Shown: piece by piece, positions 34,655 through 43,269 of the stretch
Numbering within the stretch: position 1 is the first letter of the stretch
Layout: each line of letters begins with the position of its first letter
The notes under the pieces: generated by a model
Seen by the model: only the letters and a program-made list of their open reading frames with translations
Databases searched by the model: none
Told to the model about the DNA's origin: nothing
From: Paenibacillus wynnii
GTDB taxonomy: Bacteria; Bacillota; Bacilli; Paenibacillales; Paenibacillaceae
Assembly (NCBI RefSeq): GCF_030812855.1
Contig: NZ_JAUSTK010000004.1
Span: 208,862-272,861, forward strand
DNA length: 64,000 nucleotides
Direction: 5' to 3'
Made by a program: the position numbers and the translations under genes

Positions 34655-35623
34655 TTAATAAGATCTCCCTGTAACGAAGAATGCAATATCACGCAAGTTG
34701 CGCTTCGTCTTATTATTCGGAAGGCCATCCAACGCTGCAAGTGCTTTTGAGATATATCGAGAAGCCAATTCCTCTGCCCGAGTGATGCCATCCCCGGAAA
34801 GAATAAGGTCGATAGCACGCCCCACCTCCGTCCGACCTCCGCGGATTAAATCCAATTCCACAAGTAAGCGGTCACGAAGCCTGTCATCCTCCAGACTGTA
34901 GATAACAGGGAGGGTAATGTTGCCCTGCCTCATATCGCTGCCCGGCGGCTTACCGATTTGCTTCTCTGTTCCGGACAGATCCAACAGATCATCACGGATC
35001 TGGAAGGCCATCCCCACATTGTAACCGTAGTTATAGAGTAGCCGTGCATCTTCCGGATTGGCTTCTGCAGCAAGGGCACCAAGCTGACAGCTGATAGCGA
35101 TAAGCAAGGCCGTTTTGCGGCGAATCCGTCGCAGGTAATGGCGTATACTTTGCTCACTATTGAAAAAATCACGAATTTGCTCCATCTCACCAATGGACAT
35201 TTCCACCATAGCTTTAGACAATATCTGGTGGATTCTCGGATTTTTTAACTCGCTGGTCATAATCAAGGCCTTAGCATAAATATAGTCGCCGGTGTACATG
35301 GCAATTTTATCGCCCCATTTAGACTTTACCGTTGGCTCACCACGCCGAAGCTCCGCATCATCAATAACATCGTCGTGTACAAGCGAAGCACTGTGGATCA
35401 ACTCCAATGGAACAGCAATACGCTTCAGCTTCTCCAGATCATAATCCCCGAATTTACCCCCCATGAGAACAAATACAGGCCGGAGACGTTTCCCCCCTGC
35501 CCTCAACAGGTGCAGAGATGTCTCGGACAATAAGTCATCATCACCCTGGACGCTGCGATATAACTCTTTTTCGATATGATCCATATCTTTATTTAGCAAA
35601 CCGAACATTTGCAGTCGTTTCAT
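34655..35623 (-). CDS. hepT: Heptaprenyl diphosphate synthase, catalytic component II
   Basis: Elongates prenyl chains to make the menaquinone side chain. 322 residues. Both aspartate-rich motifs are present: DDVIDDAELRRG and DDLLD, with GGKRLRP upstream. The start ATG overlaps the mqnA stop by four bases. It acts with the small component HepS encoded at 38706. The chain length (C35) is inferred from the two-component architecture. Confidence 0.95.
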   Translation of the reverse strand: MKRLQMFGLLNKDMDHIEKELYRSVQGDDDLLSETSLHLLRAGGKRLRPVFVLMGGKFGDYDLEKLKRIAVPLELIHSASLVHDDVIDDAELRRGEPTVKSKWGDKIAMYTGDYIYAKALIMTSELKNPRIHQILSKAMVEMSIGEMEQIRDFFNSEQSIRHYLRRIRRKTALLIAISCQLGALAAEANPEDARLLYNYGYNVGMAFQIRDDLLDLSGTEKQIGKPPGSDMRQGNITLPVIYSLEDDRLRDRLLVELDLIRGGRTEVGRAIDLILSGDGITRAEELASRYISKALAALDGLPNNKTKRNLRDIAFFVTGRSY

Positions 35624-36480
35624 TCTTTCACCCTAGTCAGCAGATTGTGACTCCAAAGCTCCATTTTCACTTCCTGCGGCAGCAGACCCATTTCATAGGC
35701 ATAACGAAAATAGAGATTCAGACCTTTTTGCTGCCTTTCTCCAAAATCATAACATAAATTACGGAAATACCCGTACCAGTAGGCCTCGGTCCCTCCGATG
35801 GCAATGCAGGCATCTTGGACAATGGGCGCAAGATCGTGAAGACCGAGTCTCTTGCTTGCTGCAAAGGCATCAACAATTTCCGCTATGACTTCCTGCTTTT
35901 CTTCGGCTGCTTCCCTGTTCACAGCCCAGACTGCAAAAGTCATTCCCAGCCCCGTCCACTCTTTCCATAGTTCCCCAAGATCGGTAACAATATAGCCCTG
36001 ATCCTGCCAAGAGGCTCTAATGGCCTGATCCCCTATAAGCAGGCAAGCATCGGCAATCTCCATCATATCCTCCAGATCGGGATCAGCACTTATGTACTGA
36101 GGTTTTCCACCGAAAGCCTTCTCAAGTAAAATCTTCAGCAGATTTACAGAGGTTGCAGAAGTGTTGGTTACGGCGATAATCCCATTTGCCACCTCCGTTA
36201 AAGGAGCTCTAGAGAATAGCATAATAGATTTGACCGGCCCATCCGAGCTGACAGACAAATCCGGCAGAAGCAGCAGCCGGTCGCTGGCCTCAGCATAGGC
36301 AAAAGAAGATAACGCCCCTACATGTATAGTGCCTTGGCTCATTCCCCTATTGAGAACCGCAGGCACCTCAGACACCATTTCTGCAGGGTATTTGAGAGAT
36401 GAGGGATGAAAATTATAAAATACCGGCCATGAGTTTGTATAGCTGATCTTACCGATAACGGTGTAACCGTCACTACCCAT
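35620..36480 (-). CDS. mqnA: Chorismate dehydratase (futalosine pathway)
   Basis: Periplasmic-binding-protein-like enzyme that converts chorismate to 3-enolpyruvylbenzoate, the first step of the futalosine route to menaquinone. 286 residues. Typical features are the N-terminal GKISYTNSWPVFY, EVPAVLNRGMSQGTIHVGALSSFAYA, then NTSATSVNLLKILL and DACLLIGDQAI. MqnD is similar in fold, but the N-terminal IGKISYTN pattern and the genetic setting favour MqnA. Neighbours ubiX, ubiA and menG encode later steps. Confidence 0.9.
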   Translation of the reverse strand: MGSDGYTVIGKISYTNSWPVFYNFHPSSLKYPAEMVSEVPAVLNRGMSQGTIHVGALSSFAYAEASDRLLLLPDLSVSSDGPVKSIMLFSRAPLTEVANGIIAVTNTSATSVNLLKILLEKAFGGKPQYISADPDLEDMMEIADACLLIGDQAIRASWQDQGYIVTDLGELWKEWTGLGMTFAVWAVNREAAEEKQEVIAEIVDAFAASKRLGLHDLAPIVQDACIAIGGTEAYWYGYFRNLCYDFGERQQKGLNLYFRYAYEMGLLPQEVKMELWSHNLLTRVKE

Positions 36481-36483
36481 AAG

Positions 36484-37086
36484 TCAACCCTCCCATCTGC
36501 GGAATAAGGCATGCTCAATATTAAAGCTGTCCAGCACCTTACCAACCATAAAATTGACGATGTCATCTAAATTCTGAGGTCCGTAATAAAAAGCTGGCAT
36601 TGCCGGGATGATTCGCACTCCCAATCGAGAAAGCTTCAGCATATTTTCAAGATGTATGGCATGCAGAGGCGTCTCACGGGGGACGATCACCAGAGGGCGT
36701 CCTTCCTTAAGCATCACATCTGCTGCACGAGTCATTAAATTATCCGAGGTTCCGGCAGCGATCGCAGAGAGTGTACCCATTGAGCAAGGCATCACGATCA
36801 TACCCTCCACCCGAAAGGAACCACTTGCAATCGACGCACCAATATCTGCAATAGGGTGATATAGCAGAGAACCGGGGCAGTCTTTGAACTTTTCGCTCAA
36901 AAAACCGTCCCGGTCTGAGGTATTAACGCCGAGCTCTTCTTTAAGCACACGCCAACCCGCGTTACTAATCACCAAATGCACAGTCAATCCCAGAGACAGC
37001 AGGGTTTCAGTTAAGCGAACTCCATAGACCGCACCGCTCGCACCTGTAATTCCTACTACAAAGCTCTTTGGTTTAGAGTGGGTCAT
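36484..37086 (-). CDS. ubiX: UbiX-family flavin prenyltransferase
   Basis: Makes prenylated FMN, the cofactor of UbiD-type decarboxylases. 200 residues. FMN-binding features: VVGITGASGAVYGVRL, PCSMGTLSAIAAGTSDNLMTRAADV and PRETPLHAIHLENML. It overlaps the ubiA-like gene by four bases and precedes mqnA. In futalosine-type organisms UbiX/UbiD homologues decarboxylate the naphthoate intermediate; the UbiD partner is not in this window. Confidence 0.93.
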   Translation of the reverse strand: MTHSKPKSFVVGITGASGAVYGVRLTETLLSLGLTVHLVISNAGWRVLKEELGVNTSDRDGFLSEKFKDCPGSLLYHPIADIGASIASGSFRVEGMIVMPCSMGTLSAIAAGTSDNLMTRAADVMLKEGRPLVIVPRETPLHAIHLENMLKLSRLGVRIIPAMPAFYYGPQNLDDIVNFMVGKVLDSFNIEHALFRRWEG

Positions 37087-37958
37087 TTGTAGAACTGCAC
37101 CACCAAGTCAATCAAGGTAAAAGAGAACACGACTATACTGAGCACGCCATTCATCGTAAAAAATGCGGTTTGCAAACGGCTCAAGTCGCTTGGTGATACA
37201 ATATGGTGCTCGTAAAAAAGTATAATATAGGCAATTAGCATTCCTGCAACATACCACCAACTCAAATCGGTAATAAACAACAGTGATACGAATCCAACAC
37301 CTGTAAGAATATGGAACACCCGAGCGATAAGAAGAGCACGAGCGACACCAAATCGAACGGGAATCGAGTAAAGACCTTCTTTGGTATCAAACTCAACATC
37401 CTGACAGGAATAGATAATATCAAAACCCGCCGTCCAGAAAACAATCGTGAAATAGAATACCATTGCCGTCCAGTCTACAGTTCCTGTTACCGCTACCCAA
37501 CCTCCAAGCGGTGCTAATGCGATCGTCAAACCAAGAATAATGTGACATGCCCATGTAAAGCGTTTGGTAAAAGAGTAAAAGACAAGTAAAAAGACGGCAA
37601 TCGGCAAAAGTTTAGTGGATAAAGGGTTTAACTTAAAGGCGGCCCAAAATAGCAAAAAGAATGAAAACCCGATAAATAAAATCACTTCTCCTGCTTTCAG
37701 AAGGCCTGCTGGAATAGCTCTCCCGGCTGTCCGGGGGTTTTTGGCGTCACTAATACGGTCGATCAGACGATTCAGTCCCATGGCCGCACTGCGTGCCCCG
37801 AACATTGCAATTACAATCCAACCAATCTTACTCCATGATGGCAATGATCCATACATAACAACAGAACCAAGTAATGCCCCCATAAAAGCAAAAGGCAAGG
37901 CAAACACAGTGTGTTCAAACTTGATCATTTGTAAAAAGATGCCCATTTTCTTAAACAT
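37083..37958 (-). CDS. mqnP: UbiA-family prenyltransferase, probable MqnP
   Basis: Membrane prenyltransferase of about 291 residues with about eight hydrophobic helices. The two Asp-rich motifs are NRLIDRISDAKNPRTAGRAIP and YSCQDVEFDTKEGLYSIP. ATG 37958 is preferred (AAGGAG upstream, MFKKMGIFLQMIKFEHTVFA, 8-base overlap with menG) over the frame to 38000. Because it sits with mqnA, ubiX, menG, hepS and hepT, it probably prenylates 1,4-dihydroxy-6-naphthoate. The substrate is inferred from context. Confidence 0.88.
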   Translation of the reverse strand: MFKKMGIFLQMIKFEHTVFALPFAFMGALLGSVVMYGSLPSWSKIGWIVIAMFGARSAAMGLNRLIDRISDAKNPRTAGRAIPAGLLKAGEVILFIGFSFFLLFWAAFKLNPLSTKLLPIAVFLLVFYSFTKRFTWACHIILGLTIALAPLGGWVAVTGTVDWTAMVFYFTIVFWTAGFDIIYSCQDVEFDTKEGLYSIPVRFGVARALLIARVFHILTGVGFVSLLFITDLSWWYVAGMLIAYIILFYEHHIVSPSDLSRLQTAFFTMNGVLSIVVFSFTLIDLVVQFYK

Positions 37959-38703
37959 CCAATTTCTCCTTGAGTCCAATATGAAGTGCAGCGATGCCAC
38001 CGGTTAAAGGATAAGACTCGACCTTTTGAAGTCCGGTTTCACGAAAAATAGTAGCCAGCTTTTCCCGATCGGGGAAAAGAGCCAGTGACTCAGGAAGCCA
38101 TTTGTATTGTTCATAGCTCTTAGCGAACAACTTGCCCAGTAAGGGAAGCACGCGTTGGAAATAAAAATAATACACGCCTTTGAACGGCTGAACTGTAGGT
38201 TTGGAAAGCTCCAGACACACGACCATACCTCCGGGTTTCACCACCCGCTTCATTTCGTTAAGCACCTGAACAAGATCAGGCACGTTGCGCAGTCCGAAGC
38301 CAATGGTTGCATAATCAAAGGAGTGATCCCCGAATGGAAGATTCATTGCATTGCCCTGTACGAGCGAAATCCGGTCTTCAAGACGGTGTTCTTTCACTTT
38401 GCGTTGGCCAACCTCAAGCATTCCAGCGCTAAAATCCAATCCAATGACCGAACCGGTCTTGGTGGTTTCCGCCATTGTAATACTCCAGTCACAAGTCCCG
38501 CAGCATAAATCGACTGCATTGTCTCCTAACTTCATGGCCATCTTCTTCATTGCGAACTTACGCCACGCCTTATGGCGCCGAAAACTTAAAATATCGTTCA
38601 TAATATCATAATTGCCCGCAATACTCTCAAAAACGGAGTGTACGTACTGCTCTTTGGGCTTCACAGCATTTTCTGAGGCGGCTGTTGTTTTCTCTATAGA
38701 CAT
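37951..38703 (-). CDS. menG: Demethylmenaquinone methyltransferase
   Basis: SAM-dependent C-methylation, the last step of menaquinone synthesis. 250 residues. UbiE/MenG signatures: YDIMNDILSFRRHKAWRKFA, AVDLCCGTCDWSI, GLDFSAGMLEVGQRK and GFGLRNVPDLVQVLNEM. The start follows GGGGAGGG. It sits two bases after hepS, inside a hepS-menG-(mqnP-ubiX-mqnA)-hepT cluster. Confidence 0.96.
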   Translation of the reverse strand: MSIEKTTAASENAVKPKEQYVHSVFESIAGNYDIMNDILSFRRHKAWRKFAMKKMAMKLGDNAVDLCCGTCDWSITMAETTKTGSVIGLDFSAGMLEVGQRKVKEHRLEDRISLVQGNAMNLPFGDHSFDYATIGFGLRNVPDLVQVLNEMKRVVKPGGMVVCLELSKPTVQPFKGVYYFYFQRVLPLLGKLFAKSYEQYKWLPESLALFPDREKLATIFRETGLQKVESYPLTGGIAALHIGLKEKLDV

Positions 38704-38705
38704 GA

Positions 38706-39575
38706 TTAACCCTCCCCGGCAGCTTGTCCCGTAATTTTCATCTGGAGCAGGAATCGATCCAGCACAGCACTTAATTCTTTAATTAAGCTTTCATCTTTAA
38801 CACCTTGCAGTATTCCTTGAATGGTCTCCACTGATTGATGTAATTTGTCCTTCAATAGTGAATCACATTTATATTTCATTGTTAGTTTCTTCCAGTCCCT
38901 ATGGTCGATATTCTGATTCTGCAGCAGGGGCTTCTCGTCTTCTGTCACTGCGTTCAGCAAATGCAAATAACAGTAACCGTCAATGGCTCCCGTAGGTTCT
39001 ACGCTTCGACGCAGCTCCATAACTACCGTCTCACAATGGCAGAACTCCCGTAGCAGACTTTGCCACAGATCCGCAACGGATTCTTCGATCAATGGGGTAA
39101 AAGAAAGGAACAGCTGCATATTCAGCTGTACCGTGTGTCGCAGATATTGTTCCGCTGTGAGCAGCATTCTCCGCATTTTACTGTATAGATTTGCCTTCAT
39201 TACATTTAATTCAGCAATGGCCGTACTGAGGGTACCAACCATCTCAATCTGTTCGCTTTTTGCGAGTAATTGGTAAAACCAACTGCTAAAGTAATCTCCA
39301 GCAAGCACCTTAAGCTGACGGGAACGCATAGTATCTTTGTCAGAATCCCCATTAGAGCGGTCAATGACTTCATGGGTATCCAGCCCCAGCTGTACAAGTG
39401 TGGTTACTAATGTATATAATTCTCCGTTATGTTGCGGGCCCGAGGCGCCATGATTGAGAAATATATATAACAAATGTCCACGGACATCAGGAAATGGCGG
39501 CAATTCCGCATGCCGCTGAATCATATCGTAGTCTGTATAGGGTTTAGCTAGCTGTGGTATGCGGTACGGTTTCAT
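38706..39575 (-). CDS. hepS: Heptaprenyl diphosphate synthase component I
   Basis: Non-catalytic partner of HepT that sets chain length. 289 residues, mostly helical, somewhat longer than the B. subtilis protein. Features fitting the HEPPP_synt_1 family are HGASGPQHNGELYTLVTTLVQLGLDTHE, LKVLAGDYFSSWFYQLLA and MLLTAEQYLRHTVQLNMQLF. The first gene of the menaquinone cluster after an unknown membrane-anchored protein and mtrB, as in B. subtilis. Confidence 0.88.
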   Translation of the reverse strand: MKPYRIPQLAKPYTDYDMIQRHAELPPFPDVRGHLLYIFLNHGASGPQHNGELYTLVTTLVQLGLDTHEVIDRSNGDSDKDTMRSRQLKVLAGDYFSSWFYQLLAKSEQIEMVGTLSTAIAELNVMKANLYSKMRRMLLTAEQYLRHTVQLNMQLFLSFTPLIEESVADLWQSLLREFCHCETVVMELRRSVEPTGAIDGYCYLHLLNAVTEDEKPLLQNQNIDHRDWKKLTMKYKCDSLLKDKLHQSVETIQGILQGVKDESLIKELSAVLDRFLLQMKITGQAAGEG

Positions 39576-39688
39576 TTCAGCCTCCGAGCCAATGACATTA
39601 TGACAATTTCTTTGTTCACAATCTTGTCTATTATATCACATGTTTTTTTGTCACGCATCGTGGATGGTCCTAGTTTCTTTTACCCTGT

Positions 39689-40231
39689 TCAGGGAGATAT
39701 GAACTGCTTTTTCCATAGATCACTTTCGCTAATCCGAAAACCCATTTTAATCCGATCCGAAAGGGGAGTATTCGCGGTAGAATCAAGCTCTCGCTGCAGC
39801 TCGCGTGACCATTCGGTGCGTCTGATGTCACCCGCCAGCAAAAGCCTACGACTTCCTAACCACTTATCCTCAACTATGACACGCAACAGTAGCTCGTTCA
39901 CATTAGGTGTATCTTGAAAAGCGAAGGAAATAACCTTTGACATATCCTTATATATTGCCTCCGGGTCGGGGTCATTGCTTGTGATCTTCAAATCCAGTGA
40001 CAGAATATTATTCTCCCAGCCCGCGCTGTCAATAGATAACATTAGAGGCAGTGAACCCAACTGATCAACGAGATTGTCCTCATCAAGAACCTTATCCCTC
40101 CCGCCAATGAAAGTCTCCAGCACCCCATGCTCCGTCTGAAGGAGAGAATCCACTTCAGCCAGCTTAGGCAGCAATATAGAAGATGCTGCACTTAGCAGCA
40201 GAACAGCACCGATCCACCATCCCCGGTTCAT
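39689..40231 (-). CDS. Unknown protein with N-terminal membrane anchor
   Basis: About 180 residues. An uncleaved signal or anchor lies at residues about 5-22 (WWIGAVLLLSAASSILLP). The rest is soluble, probably outside the membrane, with a basic C-terminal half (LLAGDIRRTEWSRELQRELD). ATG 40231 has GAGGGGG upstream. It is inserted between mtrB and hepS, where B. subtilis has no gene. Not recognised as a named family. Confidence 0.7.
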   Translation of the reverse strand: MNRGWWIGAVLLLSAASSILLPKLAEVDSLLQTEHGVLETFIGGRDKVLDEDNLVDQLGSLPLMLSIDSAGWENNILSLDLKITSNDPDPEAIYKDMSKVISFAFQDTPNVNELLLRVIVEDKWLGSRRLLLAGDIRRTEWSRELQRELDSTANTPLSDRIKMGFRISESDLWKKQFISP

Positions 40232-40302
40232 GGACCTTCCCCCTCTATCCATCGTATCCGTGTCTTTCGTCCTTTATACGATTGTCATACTTACTTATAT
40301 TT

Positions 40303-40328
40303 CGAAAAAAAGCAGGCTATGCCTGCTT
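40303..40328 (-). terminator. Terminator at the end of mtrB
   Basis: AGCAGGC and GCCTGCT pair around a 3-base loop, followed by seven T on the minus strand, immediately at the mtrB stop. Confidence 0.85.
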
Positions 40329-40329
40329 T

Positions 40330-40578
40330 TCAGCTTTCACTCTCCAGTTGTCCGTGTTTCGTCCAAATTTCAGCTTTGCCGCGAATTTTCATCGCCGAGG
40401 TATGATCGGTAAATTGAGCGATGAGCACCTCGCCTTTATCCAGCTTTTCCGTATGGTGGAACCTTGTATCCAGACCTCGGGTCAGCCCGATTACTTGAAC
40501 ACCGTTTTCCTTCGCTTTAACTACGATATAATCGCTTCCAGTAGGAATGGGGCTGCCGGTATTATTGTTCTCATTCAT
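40330..40578 (-). CDS. mtrB: Trp RNA-binding attenuation protein (TRAP)
   Basis: Eleven-subunit ring protein that binds tryptophan and then wraps GAG/UAG-rich RNA, causing attenuation of trp genes. 82 residues, about 8 longer at the N-terminus than B. subtilis TRAP. The core is highly conserved: [22 protein letters not shown], then [17 protein letters not shown]-binding residues equivalent to Lys37, Lys56 and Arg58 are Lys45, Lys64 and Arg66; tryptophan-contact Thr residues (33 and 38) and Ser61 are kept. The start follows GAGGAGG. A matching target site lies at 29960-30006. folE (mtrA), usually its upstream partner, is absent. Confidence 0.97.
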   Translation of the reverse strand: MNENNNTGSPIPTGSDYIVVKAKENGVQVIGLTRGLDTRFHHTEKLDKGEVLIAQFTDHTSAMKIRGKAEIWTKHGQLESES

Positions 40579-40621
40579 CTCTAATCCTCCTCTGAACCTA
40601 TTAATTTCCTTTTATGCTTTC

Positions 40622-40653
40622 AAAAAACAAATGCCGCCTTGGAGGGCGGCATT
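40622..40653 (-). terminator. Terminator after hbs
   Basis: AATGCCGCC and GGCGGCATT form a 9-bp stem around CTCCAA, followed by TGTTTTTTG. It lies between hbs and mtrB, so mtrB needs readthrough or its own promoter. Confidence 0.85.
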
Positions 40654-40693
40654 GTTGTTGTAACCAAATAAGGAATGGGATATGTAGAAATCT

Positions 40694-40966
40694 TTATTTG
40701 ATTCCGTCTTTAAGAGCTTTACCCGGTTTGAATGCCGGAACTTTGCTCGAAGGAATTTCGATTTCTTCACCAGTTTGTGGATTACGGCCTTTACGTGCGG
40801 AACGCTCGCGCACTTCAAAGTTACCAAATCCAACCAGTTGTACTTTGTCACCGCCTTGTAGAGCTCCCGTAATGGCTTCGAATACAGCATCTACTGCTTT
40901 GGTAACATCTTTCTTGGGAAGTTCAGTTGCTTCCGTTACTGCGTTGATCAAATCTGATTTGTTCAT
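40694..40966 (-). CDS. hbs: DNA-binding protein HU
   Basis: Histone-like dimer that bends and compacts DNA. 90 residues. The family signature [21 protein letters not shown] is at about residues 46-66, forming the DNA-binding arm, and the N-terminus [20 protein letters not shown] is typical. The start has a strong GGGGAGGTGAG site. Between spoIVA and mtrB as in B. subtilis. Likely highly expressed. Confidence 0.97.
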   Translation of the reverse strand: MNKSDLINAVTEATELPKKDVTKAVDAVFEAITGALQGGDKVQLVGFGNFEVRERSARKGRNPQTGEEIEIPSSKVPAFKPGKALKDGIK

Positions 40967-41229
40967 GTCTTCTCACCTCCCCGACCAATGTGTTGCAATA
41001 TCACTCACTGTTTCCGTTTCAGCGTAAAATATACGTGATAATCCCGCTTCATGCAAGACTTTGGCGCCCAGTGACCCTGAAGCGCAACAAACTTATAGTA
41101 ATACAGCGCAATCATAATTTCAAGGCGTTACTTAAAAAAGGAGTAGAAAGTATTAACTTTTCGGTGATAAAACACTGATTTCTTAGACCTATATCCTTCA
41201 AAAAACGTAAAGGGACTTTCCCTGGTGCC

Positions 41230-41260
41230 CGCTCCGCGAACGGACCGTTGCTCCAATCGC
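41230..41260. repeat. Dispersed 31-base repeat, copy 1
   Basis: CGCTCCGCGA(A/C)CGGACCG followed by TTGCTCCAATCGC; a second copy with 30 of 31 identical bases lies at 63821-63851. The GCGAACGG/CCGTTGC arms can form a small hairpin. Found outside genes in both cases. Confidence 0.8.
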
Positions 41261-41266
41261 GGTCAT

Positions 41267-41311
41267 AAACAAAAACAAGCCGGTCTCCAATGCCTCAGAG
41301 ACTGGCTTGTT
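41267..41311 (-). terminator. Terminator after spoIVA
   Basis: AACAAGCCAGTCTC and GAGACCGGCTTGTT pair around a short loop and are followed by TTTGTTTA on the minus strand, about 40 bases after the spoIVA stop. Confidence 0.82.
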
Positions 41312-41353
41312 CTTAAGTCTTCACATCTTTGTAGTGTAGAAGTTCTATTATTC

Positions 41354-42832
41354 TTAGAGGATAATAGCGATCAAACCGCCTGAGCCCTCGTTAATAATAC
41401 GTCCGAGTGTTTCCTGAAGCTTATAGCGGGCATTATCCGGCATCATGGCGATCTTACCTTGAATGCCTTCACGAACGATGGAATGCAGTGATCTTCCAAA
41501 AATATCCGACTCCCAAATCTTGATCGGGTCATTCTCGAAATCCTGCATCAGATACCGTACCAGCTCTTCACTTTGCTTCTCGGTTCCGATAATCGGAGAG
41601 AACTCCGATTCTACATCAACACGGATCATATGAATCGATGGGGCTGTCGCTTTCAAACGAACCCCGAAGCGCGAGCCTTGGCGGATTAGCTCCGGTTCAT
41701 CAAGTGCCATTTCCGCCAGCGAAGGAGCTGCAATTCCATAGCCGGTGGTCTTAACCATCTCGAGTGCTTCTGCAAACCGATCATATTCGCGTTTGGCATG
41801 CGAGAATTCCTGCATTAACTGCAGCAGGTGATCCTTGCCGCGGATCTCAACGCCTACAACTTCCATCAATACTTGATCATAGAGCTCTTCTGGAGCGTAT
41901 AGATCGATTTCGGCTACTCCCTGCCCCATATTCATTCCGCTGAGGCCGGCTCTGTCAATAAATTCATACTCTGAAAATTGCGCTACAAGACGGTCTACAT
42001 CCCGCAGGCGGCGGATATCCTTCACTGTATCACGAACAGAGTTTTCGTAGCTGCTACGCAGCCAATGATTCTCATCCAGTACCATAACCCAACTAGGCAG
42101 GTTAACATTTACCTCGTGTACCGGGAACTCGTAGAGCACCTCGCGAAGAACCCCAGTAACATCATCTTCAGTCATATTCGCAGCACTAAGCGTCATAACC
42201 GGAATATCATACTTGGCGGCAAGTTCTCCGCGAAGCTGCTGTGCTTCCTCGCTGCGTGGTCGAGTAGAGTTGATGACAAGCACGAAAGGCTTGCCGACCT
42301 CTTTAAGCTCCGCGATCACACGTTCTTCAGAATCCACATAAGAACTGCGCGGAATCTCAGCAATCGTACCGTCAGTAGTGACTACTACTCCCAGAGTTGA
42401 GTGTTCCTGAATAACTTTTCGCGTGCCGATTTCTGCTGCTTCCTGGAACGGGATGGGTTCTTCGAACCATGGGGTTGAGATCATCCGCGGTCCATTTTCA
42501 TCCTCATAGCCTTTGGCGCCATCTACAGCGTAGCCTACACAATCTACCAGCCGTACATTCACCTCAAGCCCTTCCGCCACCTTGATTTGGACAGCGTTGT
42601 TAGGGACGAATTTCGGTTCCGTTGTCATAATGGTTTTGCCTGCCGCACTTTGTGGAAGCTCATCTATTGCCCGTACACGATCTGCTTCATTCGTGATGTT
42701 AGGCAATACAATCGTCTCCATAAAACGCTTAATGAATGTCGATTTTCCCGTGCGGACCGCGCCGACGACTCCAAGATAAATGTCTCCGCCGGTTCGCTCG
42801 GCAATGTCCTTGAAAATATCCACTTTTTCCAA
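41354..42832 (-). CDS. spoIVA: Stage IV sporulation protein A
   Basis: Mother-cell ATPase that polymerises on the forespore surface as the base of the spore coat. 492 residues from a TTG start at 42832, the same length as the B. subtilis protein; AGGAGG lies 9 bases upstream and the conserved MEKVDIFKDIAERTGG begins exactly there. An in-frame ATG at 42850 overlaps the ribosome site itself. The Walker A motif GAVRTGKSTFI and the C-terminus INEGSGGLIAIIL are intact. Strong evidence that the organism makes endospores. Confidence 0.97.
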   Translation of the reverse strand: MEKVDIFKDIAERTGGDIYLGVVGAVRTGKSTFIKRFMETIVLPNITNEADRVRAIDELPQSAAGKTIMTTEPKFVPNNAVQIKVAEGLEVNVRLVDCVGYAVDGAKGYEDENGPRMISTPWFEEPIPFQEAAEIGTRKVIQEHSTLGVVVTTDGTIAEIPRSSYVDSEERVIAELKEVGKPFVLVINSTRPRSEEAQQLRGELAAKYDIPVMTLSAANMTEDDVTGVLREVLYEFPVHEVNVNLPSWVMVLDENHWLRSSYENSVRDTVKDIRRLRDVDRLVAQFSEYEFIDRAGLSGMNMGQGVAEIDLYAPEELYDQVLMEVVGVEIRGKDHLLQLMQEFSHAKREYDRFAEALEMVKTTGYGIAAPSLAEMALDEPELIRQGSRFGVRLKATAPSIHMIRVDVESEFSPIIGTEKQSEELVRYLMQDFENDPIKIWESDIFGRSLHSIVREGIQGKIAMMPDNARYKLQETLGRIINEGSGGLIAIIL

Positions 42833-43269
42833 AAGAGATCCCCTCCTCATATTACTCCGAAGAAAAAATGCCTGAAGAGCATCGACTTCGCGTTCCGCCG
42901 GCTTTCATGACCTGTTAGGGACATTAACCGGGCTTTGCGTATGCCCGCCCGAAGCTTAGCCGCTTACGATGACGGAACGTACTGCCCCGCGCTAAACTCC
43001 GAATGCTCGGACATGCATTTGGACTAGTATCATCATATGTATCCAGTACGAATTTATGACCTGCAATTGCGCAATTTGATTTATGATTTTCTAATGAGGT
43101 AGTGTACGCATGCAGTCGTAGAGCGCCCGGAACCTTTCTCATCAATCATATGAGGACGGGATCTTGAAAAGAACTACTATTTATGGCACAACCTAAAGAA
43201 GTCGCTAGTTCCATACTAGAGGGTCTCTCCAGCTGGAAGTAGCGATCTTGGTTTCTTAGGATATTGAAA
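42833..43269. other. Upstream region of spoIVA without a gene
   Basis: No gene is seen; short frames on the minus strand lack ribosome sites. A candidate sigma-E promoter lies at 43032-43060. Otherwise only a few short inverted repeats are visible. Confidence 0.5.
43032..43060 (-). promoter_or_regulatory. Candidate sigma-E promoter of spoIVA
   Basis: On the minus strand GTCATAAA (43053-43060) and CATATGAT (43032-43039) with a 13-base spacer resemble the sigma-E consensus (TCATA-type -35, CATA-type -10). Known biology places spoIVA under sigma-E. The match is imperfect. Confidence 0.4.

Larger units (their letters stand above)
40967..41353. other. Gap between hbs and spoIVA with repeat and terminator
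   Basis: No gene is seen. It contains the upstream region of hbs, one copy of a 31-base dispersed repeat (41230-41260) and the spoIVA terminator (41267-41311). A plus-strand open frame here has no start signals. Confidence 0.6.
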
